Positions 1-4,898 of a stretch of 5,345 nt of DNA are shown piece after piece (within the stretch, counting starts at the first letter, position 1; each line of letters begins with the position of its first letter). The stretch covers positions 1-5,345 of the forward strand of contig WFRQ01000324.1 of the NCBI GenBank assembly GCA_015486425.1, written 5' to 3'. Origin of the DNA: Deltaproteobacteria bacterium (GTDB taxonomy: Bacteria > Desulfobacterota > Dissulfuribacteria > Dissulfuribacterales > QOAL01). The notes beneath the pieces were generated by a model. That model was given only the letters and a program-made list of their open reading frames with translations, ran no database searches and was not told where the DNA came from. The translations under genes were made by a program, and so were the position numbers.

Positions 1-1
1 G

Positions 2-127
2 AGATGGACAAGAAAGGACAGGGTAAAACATTTTCTCGGCATCCAGTTTCTTGATGTAACGCCAGAGCAGGAATCAGGCATCAGGGAGGTTATACAGTCC
101 CTGTTCTGGAAGACCGCAAAGGCATAA
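2..127 (+). CDS. C-terminal end of a probable PilZ-domain protein (5' end outside window)
   Basis: An open frame enters from the left edge and gives 41 residues before a TAA stop at 125-127. The visible part contains GIQFLDVTPEQE followed by a short amphipathic helix, GIREVIQSLFW. A hydrophobic 'G-hydrophobic-xF' strand, then an acidic turn and a terminal helix, is the usual end of PilZ domains, which bind cyclic di-GMP. The arginine-rich c-di-GMP binding motif would lie upstream, outside the window, so binding cannot be judged. The gene points towards the metacaspase on the other strand, and about 700 bp of non-coding or decayed DNA separates them. That a coding C-terminus ends here is fairly clear. 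The PilZ assignment rests on a short segment and is tentative. Confidence 0.5.
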   Translation, partial: RWTRKDRVKHFLGIQFLDVTPEQESGIREVIQSLFWKTAKA

Positions 128-399
128 TATCATTTGATACCAGCGGCCATGTGGACTCCTCTGACCTTTCCCGACTTTACAGGTTTCCCGGATTGAACAA
201 TATCGACATTGTAACTGCTCACCCCCCTCAAGGATGAATTCCCATAACGGAAAGTCGCTTTTCACACAAGATTTTTTTCTTGACACGTATCTGCTCAGGG
301 GATGCCGCAGATGCAAGGCGGAGGGGGCGAAGGCGCACTTCCCCCGCACTTCGAGCCCTTGACAACGCGGCAGATGCAGTACCCTGTGAGTAGATACCT
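128..399. other. Non-coding stretch downstream of the PilZ-like gene
   Basis: No intact gene with a start codon and ribosome binding site is visible here. Two things stand out. First, frame 1 on the + strand stays open from 55 to 237, partly overlapping the end of the PilZ-like gene, and reads in a protein-like way without a good start. Second, an imperfect 111-bp palindrome lies at 287-397. A long minus-strand frame also crosses this stretch, but it has no recognisable domain and runs through the palindrome. I see no convincing rho-independent terminator for the PilZ-like gene. The CAAGA/TCTTG pair at 267-282 around a T tract is too short to call. Confidence 0.5.
287..397. repeat. 111-bp imperfect palindromic intergenic element
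   Basis: The outer arms are GTATCTGCTCAGGG (287-300) and CCCTGTGAGTAGATAC (382-397). They pair apart from one mismatch and a 2-base bulge. Inside, GCCGC (304-308) pairs with GCGGC (367-371), AAGG with CCTT, and the core GGGGGCGAAG pairs with CTTCCCCC around a short loop, so the whole piece can fold into one long hairpin. The near-identical 12-mers GCCGCAGATGCA (304-315) and GCGGCAGATGCA (367-378) also stand as direct repeats. TGACA occurs one base outside each end (281-285 and 399-403), which would fit a 5-bp target duplication, though this is weak. It is probably a dispersed REP- or MITE-type repeat. No named family is recognised. Confidence 0.6.
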
Positions 400-450
400 G
401 ACATTTATGATGACTCTGACCGGGATACATATCTACCGAATATCAGGGTG

Positions 451-458
451 GCTGTGAC
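451..458. repeat. Left copy of 8-bp target-site duplication
   Basis: GCTGTGAC lies immediately before the left terminal inverted repeat of the 184-bp element. An identical copy in the same orientation follows the right terminus. In the interrupted MopE-like sequence it covers the end of a Gly codon and the Cys-Asp codons. Confidence 0.8.
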
Positions 459-642
459 GGGAGCATTCCCTGTTTGTCTCGCCTTTTCTATTATTGTGGA
501 GGCTGTGTGGCTTTTTGAGACTTGTTCTGCGAGAAAACCTGCATATAACGTTGGTGACACCTCATGACAGTTTCAGAACCAGTCTCAAAAAGTTACATAG
601 CCGCAGCACGTTATGATATTGGGACAAACAGGGAATGCTCCC
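459..642. mobile_element. 184-bp MITE-like non-autonomous insertion element with 20-bp perfect TIRs
   Basis: The left terminus GGGAGCATTCCCTGTTTGTC (459-478) is the exact reverse complement of 623-642. An 8-bp direct repeat, GCTGTGAC, abuts both ends (451-458 and 643-650), as expected for a target-site duplication. The inverted arms continue inward: CTTTTTGAGACTTGTTCTG (511-529) matches the reverse complement of 574-592 at 18 of 19 positions, with a diverged stretch of about 30 bp between. GGTGACACC (553-561) forms a small central palindrome. There is no transposase, so movement would need an enzyme supplied elsewhere. Eight-bp duplications are made by several IS families, and I cannot assign one from the ends. 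The element interrupts the MopE-like remnant, and its excision restores the repeat motif, which independently supports the boundaries. Confidence 0.82.
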
Positions 643-650
643 GCTGTGAC
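643..650. repeat. Right copy of 8-bp target-site duplication
   Basis: GCTGTGAC lies immediately after the right terminal inverted repeat and is identical to 451-458. From this copy the MopE-like reading continues as Cys-Asp-Tyr-Thr-Gly-Asn. Confidence 0.8.
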
Positions 651-753
651 TATACGGGCAATAGCATATATCCCGGCGCAGATGAGATATGCGCAGACTA
701 CATCCATAACGACTGCAATGGCGCCATAGATTATGAACCCTGCATCCCGCAAT

Positions 754-773
754 AATGGGACATAAGTTCCATT
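754..773. terminator. Weak hairpin between the convergent genes, possible terminator
   Basis: AATGGGAC (754-761) and GTTCCATT (766-773) form an 8-bp stem with one G-U pair around the loop ATAA. Two more Ts follow on the + strand before AATG. It overlaps the TAA of the MopE-like remnant and lies about 60 bp beyond the stop of the minus-strand metacaspase gene. The short U tract makes it a poor intrinsic terminator, and on the minus strand there is none, so the call is tentative. Confidence 0.25.
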
Positions 774-835
774 TTAATGAAACACCATGCAAAGTCTTTC
801 AATTACCAGATTCAAGGCTGTAATGTATTGCAGGC

Positions 836-1933
836 TTACAGGCCCTGCTGCTTCACCACCTTGATGGAATATGGCCCGGTACCGCTCTTGCTGTTATAGT
901 GCTCAACCCGAACGTAGTAGGTGCCAGGGGCTATATCCGCGGTAATTTTTGGATTAAGACCTGTGCCACTGTCGTCATCACGGGCAATCAGTTTTGTATC
1001 GCTGTCAGGACCGTAAAGGTTCATGATAAGGTCCGTTCGCCCCTCAGTCTCAATAGTGTACTTTCCTTCCTGACTTACTGTAAATTTATACCAGTCTTTC
1101 TGACCTGGCTGAGCAATGTTCCCCTTATAGGGTGCAAGATCAATGACCTTGAGTTCAACCGGCCCTTCGAGGACAGTGGATGAGGCTATGGTAAAGGCCC
1201 TCTCGGTCCTGAATTCCTCTGTCACCGGCCCGTATTCATCGTACTGGGGTTTCTGGCTTGAACTGATAATTTTACATATTTTACTGTGCAGTTCCCTGTA
1301 ACTTCCGGTAAAAGCACCATCATGCCAGGCATCACACAGGGCTATGGTAAATGCACCGCCCTGCTGGTAGCCTGCTGATGTGAAGCCGTCCCTGCAGCCT
1401 GCGAGATGGATAAGCTGGGCCTTGATCTCCACATTATCCCGTGACGCTGGGGCTACGGGCCTGAAAGTGGCCTGTTCATTTACAGGAACAGTCATCCTCC
1501 CCCTGTAATTGGATCCGGAATTGCAACTGTCACTTATCATGACCACCCGCACCCCGGACCTGAATTTCATAAGGGCCTCATGAATCTTGTCATCTATGAT
1601 CTCCCGGTCATAGGCCACAAGGGTCTCGTCCTTGCCGTCCAGTTCGTCGCCGTTGAGATCAGGCTGCTGCCCGCCGTGGCCTGAATAATAGAAGACAAAA
1701 ATATCACCTGCCACAAGGTTGTCAGCCGCGCGATAAAGGCCTGAGAGCACGTGGTTGCGCGTGGCCTGCGCGGTCTTCAGGATCCTGCAGTTGTAACCCA
1801 GAGGTTTAAGAATCCTCTCCACATTATCAACATCCAGTTCGCAACCCCAGCATCCGGCTGTTCCGTCCCAGCCATTGTAGCATCCAGGGTCCACACCTTT
1901 CAGTCCCACCAGTAGAGCTTCTCCTTTATTCAT
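836..1933 (-). CDS. Caspase-like peptidase (metacaspase, family C14) with C-terminal PPC domain
   Basis: A 365-residue protein. Residues about 4-250 form a caspase fold. The catalytic His is His86 in YYSGHGGQ, followed by the NGDELDGKDETLVAYD segment (94-109) typical of metacaspases and orthocaspases. The catalytic Cys is Cys137 in ISDSCNSG. GGAFTIAL (192-199) is in the small-subunit-like part. Residues about 255-361 are a bacterial pre-peptidase C-terminal (PPC) beta-sandwich, with the typical DWYKFTV start, the LYGPD strand and PGTYYVRVEHY near the end. Family members usually cut after Arg or Lys, which is not testable here. I see no signal peptide or membrane segment, although PPC domains usually occur on exported enzymes. 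The ATG at 1933 was chosen because AAGGAGG lies 4 bases upstream. A GTG 39 bases further up would overlap the previous gene and lacks such a site. The gap to the radical SAM gene is 14 bp, so the two are probably co-transcribed. A role in processing the peptide made by that system is inference only. Confidence 0.93.
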   Translation of the reverse strand: MNKGEALLVGLKGVDPGCYNGWDGTAGCWGCELDVDNVERILKPLGYNCRILKTAQATRNHVLSGLYRAADNLVAGDIFVFYYSGHGGQQPDLNGDELDGKDETLVAYDREIIDDKIHEALMKFRSGVRVVMISDSCNSGSNYRGRMTVPVNEQATFRPVAPASRDNVEIKAQLIHLAGCRDGFTSAGYQQGGAFTIALCDAWHDGAFTGSYRELHSKICKIISSSQKPQYDEYGPVTEEFRTERAFTIASSTVLEGPVELKVIDLAPYKGNIAQPGQKDWYKFTVSQEGKYTIETEGRTDLIMNLYGPDSDTKLIARDDDSGTGLNPKITADIAPGTYYVRVEHYNSKSGTGPYSIKVVKQQGL

Positions 1934-1937
1934 TTTT

Positions 1938-1944
1938 CCTCCTT
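1938..1944 (-). promoter_or_regulatory. Strong Shine-Dalgarno of the metacaspase gene
   Basis: On the minus strand AAGGAGG is followed by AAAA and the ATG at 1933. It lies in the 14-bp gap after the radical SAM stop codon. It decides the metacaspase start against the upstream in-frame GTG at 1972. Confidence 0.85.
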
Positions 1945-1947
1945 GTG

Positions 1948-3795
1948 TTATGTTGTGAGATGAACGGGGCACGTTGGCAGTGTCTGTTCCACTGATAGAT
2001 TAAGATAAAAACTTTTCTCTCTTATCATCAATCTCCAGTCAACCATCTGGTTTAAAAACTGCGGAAGCCAGGCCGCCACATGGAATCTGCTGCCGCACCT
2101 TGAATTGGCATAGGTCAATATACTTTTAAAGCTTTTTGCAATGTCACAGTAATCGTAAACTTCTCTCTGAATACCGTTCAGGGCTATTTGATCCTGCACA
2201 CGCCCGGGGCGCGTATCAGTTATGAGCATTTCCGGATTATTACCGTACTGTTTAATAAGTTGTCCTGATTCGCCCTGTTTCCAGCTCTCGACTTTTTTTA
2301 AAAGTTTTTCTATGTAGGGAGTTTTGGTATTGGCCTCTTCCTGTTCATACTGGAAAAAATAAGCCAGATTTGTGATGCTGCGTGAAGGAACGGGATATAT
2401 CAGATTGTAGGTAAAGAAAGGGCTGATGCCGGTAATTCCAAATCGTTCAGGGTTTTTAAAATAGGGGCTGAACCGGTCCAGACGCATGCCGCCTGTTGAG
2501 TATGGCGGAGGAAGGTGGCTGATGGAATCTATGATTTCTGACATATACTCATAATCTTCTGCGCTTTCTCCAGGGAAACCGTACAGGAGATTCCATGCCG
2601 GTGTTACACCGTACTGGCTGCACCACTTCAGGAATGCCACGTTTTGAAGGGCGGTCACGCCCTTTCTCATAAGCTTGAGAACCGCGGTGCTGAGACTCTC
2701 AATGCCAGGCTGAACAGCATGCACGCCTGCTTCCCTGAGGAGTTTTACCTGGTCCCTGTCAAGGGTTGATCTGACTTCATAGAACATGGAAATTTCAGAC
2801 TGATCTCTCTTTAATGCTGGAAGCAGTTCGCTGAAATAGTTCATGTCCATTACATTATCTACAGCAGTGAATGAATTTATACCGTAGCGTTTCCTGAGGC
2901 AGGCAAGTTCACTGAACACGCGAGCCGAACTCTTGCTCCGAAATGTTATGGTTTCACCGTTAAGACCGCAGAATGTGCACTGTGACCTGGCGCCCCACCA
3001 GCATCCTCTGGAGAATTCTACTGGCAGGGTCGGGGATATTGTGCCGCCTACAGGGCTGTTCTCAAGGGCTGAAAAGTAATCCTCGTAGTCAGGGCACGGC
3101 AGCCTGTCCATTTCCATAACCGGCACAGAGGGACCTGTATACATTGTATGACCTGCCTCCCTGCAGACGATCCCCCTGACATCCTTTATGGATTTCCCGG
3201 AAGATATTTTTTTTACCAGCTTTGGGAAGGAATAATCCGCCTCACCTGTGCAGACATAATCTATCCATCTGAAACTCCTGTGCAGTTCAACCCCCATATC
3301 CCCTTCGCAGTTTGCACCTCCAAACACAACGATTTTATCCGGATACGTCTGTTTTATCATACGGGCCATGGCCAGCGAGGGCATATTCTGTTGAAATGTG
3401 GATGTGAACCCGATAATATCGTATTTTTTAACATCCAGTCTTTTCATGCACTCCTGCATAAAGGGGGCAATGATGGTTCTCATGTTGAGAAATGCATCCA
3501 TCTGTTCCTGATTATCAAGATGACATTGGAGGGTGGCGATGTATGTGTTGATATCAAGCCTGTGCTCAAACATAAACTGTGCAAATAGCCAGTCACCAGG
3601 AAAGAGAGTGAGGTTTATCTTTTCATCCACCAGGCTGTAGTTTTCAGTTCCGGTCATCTCTGCAAAAATCAGGTTTGCATAGCCTGTCTTTGCTTCAATC
3701 CCCTCGCTGGCAAGTCTGGCTTTCAAAAGGCTGATGCCTATGGCTGGCCTTGAGATGGATACAAAGGGCATATTTATCAACAGGACACTTTTCAC
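1948..3795 (-). CDS. B12-binding radical SAM protein, RiPP maturation radical SAM protein 1 type
   Basis: A 615-residue enzyme. Residues 1-205 form a cobalamin-binding-like Rossmann domain, with the start VLLINMPFVSISRPAIGISL, strand IIGFTSTF (127-134) and VVFGGANCEGD (156-166). No DxHxxG motif is seen, so B12 would lack the protein His ligand. The radical SAM core (about 255-470) carries FSRGCWWGARSQCTFCGLNG with Cys265, Cys273 and Cys276 (CX7CX2C) as the [4Fe-4S] ligands. AVDNVMDM, PGIESLS and LLYGFPGE follow. SPYFKNPERFGI (443-454) and NLIYPVP are hallmarks, as I recall them, of the TIGR03975-like family found next to ribosomal peptide natural product precursors. The last 140 residues are family-specific. 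The expected role is SAM- and B12-dependent modification of a precursor peptide in the cytosol; the exact reaction is unknown. The start is GTG at 3795, because the frame has a TAG two codons upstream and the family starts at this point. There is no strong ribosome binding site, and length is normal for the family. Confidence 0.94.
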   Translation of the reverse strand: MKSVLLINMPFVSISRPAIGISLLKARLASEGIEAKTGYANLIFAEMTGTENYSLVDEKINLTLFPGDWLFAQFMFEHRLDINTYIATLQCHLDNQEQMDAFLNMRTIIAPFMQECMKRLDVKKYDIIGFTSTFQQNMPSLAMARMIKQTYPDKIVVFGGANCEGDMGVELHRSFRWIDYVCTGEADYSFPKLVKKISSGKSIKDVRGIVCREAGHTMYTGPSVPVMEMDRLPCPDYEDYFSALENSPVGGTISPTLPVEFSRGCWWGARSQCTFCGLNGETITFRSKSSARVFSELACLRKRYGINSFTAVDNVMDMNYFSELLPALKRDQSEISMFYEVRSTLDRDQVKLLREAGVHAVQPGIESLSTAVLKLMRKGVTALQNVAFLKWCSQYGVTPAWNLLYGFPGESAEDYEYMSEIIDSISHLPPPYSTGGMRLDRFSPYFKNPERFGITGISPFFTYNLIYPVPSRSITNLAYFFQYEQEEANTKTPYIEKLLKKVESWKQGESGQLIKQYGNNPEMLITDTRPGRVQDQIALNGIQREVYDYCDIAKSFKSILTYANSRCGSRFHVAAWLPQFLNQMVDWRLMIREKSFYLNLSVEQTLPTCPVHLTT

Positions 3796-3883
3796 TGGCT
3801 ATTCATGAAGCTCTTGCACCGAATGTAAACGGATTTTCTGCCTGTTATTTCCCCATGTAAATGCACCGCGATGTCGTTTGTAC

Positions 3884-3923
3884 TTTTCTTGACCTGGGAT
3901 GCCGCACTATCTGGCATCGCCGC
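3884..3923. repeat. Small inverted repeat sharing words with the 287-397 palindrome
   Basis: GATGCC (3898-3903) and GGCATC (3913-3918) form a 6-bp stem with a 9-base loop, just downstream of the glycosyltransferase stop. TTTTCTTGAC (3884-3893) and GGGATGCCGCA (3896-3906) also occur, in the same order and orientation, at 275-284 and 299-309 at the large palindrome. The spacing between the two words differs (2 versus 14 bases). It may be a truncated copy of the same repeat family. No U tract follows on the minus strand, so it is not a standard terminator. The rest of the 136-bp gap (3796-3931) shows no clear promoter. Confidence 0.35.
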
Positions 3924-3931
3924 ATGAAGGT

Positions 3932-4801
3932 TCAGGAGATACATGCTGTCTGTTTCACAGCGTCAGCTACTTCATCCACTCCTATTGAGTGTGGATCACC
4001 GTAAAGGACACTGCATCGTTTTGTAATTTCAGGGCAGGCCCAGGCAAGGGGCACAATGTCAGAGTAGATTATCACCAAGGGGGCATTAACGCCGTTACCG
4101 AGATGGGCAATCCCGTTTTCCAAAGTAACTACACAGAGAGCACCCTGCAGCAATGCTGCTACAATTTTTATGGGAAGGCCGTAGAGATTACGAAGGTGCG
4201 GATGGACGATCCCGCTGTCCTTTTCAGAGCCTATGGCGATAATATCAAAATCACCCCAGGATTTTATCCGCTCCGCAAGCTGCAGCCATCTTGTCACAGG
4301 CCACTCCTTTGCCCCTCCGCCCCCATCCGGTCGTGCCGGGTTTGAAACTGAATGGATGCTGAAAACAAAATAGGGTTTTTGAACAAAGCTCTCAGCAAGG
4401 CGCCGTTCCCTTTCGATGATGTGGACAACGGGTCTTGTGGAGTCTATGGGTATCCCGAGCAGTTTTGAAAAACCTGTTGTAATATGTTCATGAAAACTCT
4501 CTGCATCTGAACAGACACTGGCCATGTCAAAATGATACAGGTATGTGGATTCACGTATATCAAGTGGCAGGGAAGCAAACCACGACTCTGTCATGATTTC
4601 CCTGCCGCGCAGGTAGAGTGATTCACTGTAGATTGCAAGGTCAATATCCGGATTCTCATCGAGTACTCTACAGAATGTGGCGTTTTGAACCACGTATATA
4701 ATAAAGATATCCCTGTTTCGTCTCTTAAACGCACGGATAACAGGTGTGGTACACAAGGTATCTCCCAGGGCATTAAAGCCTGCAAAAATCACCTTTTTCA
4801 T
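3932..4801 (-). CDS. Glycosyltransferase family 9 (heptosyltransferase-like) protein
   Basis: A 289-residue protein with the two Rossmann halves of a GT-B enzyme. The N-terminus MKKVIFAGFNALGDTLCTTP, with Gly-Asp at 13-14 and a basic patch in AFKRRNRD, is the standard GT9 opening. The C-terminal half has KEWPVTRWLQLAERI (165-179), the IIAIGSEKD strand and ENGIAHLGNGVNAPLVIIYS (228-247), the donor-sugar site seen in ADP-heptose transferases as D-S/G-x-x-H-x-A/G. Length is slightly shorter than typical LPS heptosyltransferases (about 320-350). Donor and acceptor cannot be told from sequence. Cell-envelope polysaccharide is usual for the family, and glycosylation of a peptide product is only a speculation from the neighbourhood. 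An in-frame TTG at 4822 would add seven residues. The ATG at 4801 is preferred because it fits the family start, but neither has a good ribosome binding site. It is separated by 136 bp from the radical SAM gene and 97 bp from the gene upstream, on the same strand. Confidence 0.9.
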   Translation of the reverse strand: MKKVIFAGFNALGDTLCTTPVIRAFKRRNRDIFIIYVVQNATFCRVLDENPDIDLAIYSESLYLRGREIMTESWFASLPLDIRESTYLYHFDMASVCSDAESFHEHITTGFSKLLGIPIDSTRPVVHIIERERRLAESFVQKPYFVFSIHSVSNPARPDGGGGAKEWPVTRWLQLAERIKSWGDFDIIAIGSEKDSGIVHPHLRNLYGLPIKIVAALLQGALCVVTLENGIAHLGNGVNAPLVIIYSDIVPLAWACPEITKRCSVLYGDPHSIGVDEVADAVKQTACIS

Positions 4802-4898
4802 GACATTGCCCGGTTTATCCAATGCCGCGTTATCAGGTATCCACCCTTCCAGGAACGGGAAACAGGTACAGTAATACCGGCAGAGGCCGAAGATCCGA

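Larger units (their letters stand above)
400..755 (+). pseudogene. Decayed MopE-type metal-binding repeat gene fragment, split by an insertion
   Basis: The 3' part (645-755) encodes C-D-Y-T-G-N-SIYPGADEIC, then NDCNGAID, and ends at a TAA stop. This is the pattern of the putative metal-binding repeat seen in MopE and many secreted or surface proteins of environmental bacteria, where the usual text is close to YPGA-E-C-x-D-G-x-D-N-D-C-D-G-x-D. Several acidic positions are replaced (Asp to Tyr or His), so metal binding is probably lost. Removing the insertion at 459-642 plus one copy of the 8-bp duplication (192 bp, a multiple of three) joins GYISTEYQGG (423-452) directly to CDYTGN in one frame, giving a near-complete repeat. 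Upstream, DIYDDSDRD (400-426) lies in a different frame, so a small indel near 420-427 has also occurred, and a TGA at 417-419 closes the downstream frame. The rest of the gene is missing. An intact-looking 63-codon frame starts at 564, but its first 26 codons lie in the insertion. Confidence 0.55.

Noticed and set aside
74..430. Minus-strand 118-codon frame
   Set aside because: It lies antisense to the PilZ-like C-terminus and runs through the palindrome. There is no domain, no supported start and an odd composition.
420..676. CCGGGATA (420-427) and TATCCCGG (669-676) as an outer extension of the element's inverted repeats
   Set aside because: These lie outside the 8-bp target duplications, within the MopE-like remnant, so the 8-bp match is most likely chance.
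562..792. Minus-strand 76-codon Cys-rich frame downstream of the metacaspase, a tempting RiPP precursor
   Set aside because: It starts at TTG without a ribosome binding site, runs antisense to the recognisable MopE-type motif and crosses the end of the inserted element. The + strand reading has the family match.
829..848. GCAGG/CCTGC inverted repeat around the metacaspase stop as a terminator
   Set aside because: It contains the stop codon, the stem is short and no U tract follows on the minus strand.
3148..3588. Plus-strand 146-codon frame inside the radical SAM gene
   Set aside because: It is a shadow of a strongly supported coding sequence, with no domain of its own.
3826..3870. TTTACA words on the minus strand upstream of the radical SAM gene as -35 boxes
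   Set aside because: Partners at 17 bases (GAAAAT, ATGAAT) match the -10 consensus poorly.
3852..3923. Minus-strand 26-codon basic peptide frame just after the glycosyltransferase stop, as a possible precursor
   Set aside because: It has no ribosome binding site and no leader/core pattern, and it overlaps the small inverted repeat.
4878..4890. CGGC/GCCG mini-hairpin after the helix-hairpin-helix gene as a terminator
   Set aside because: It has only four base pairs and no T run.
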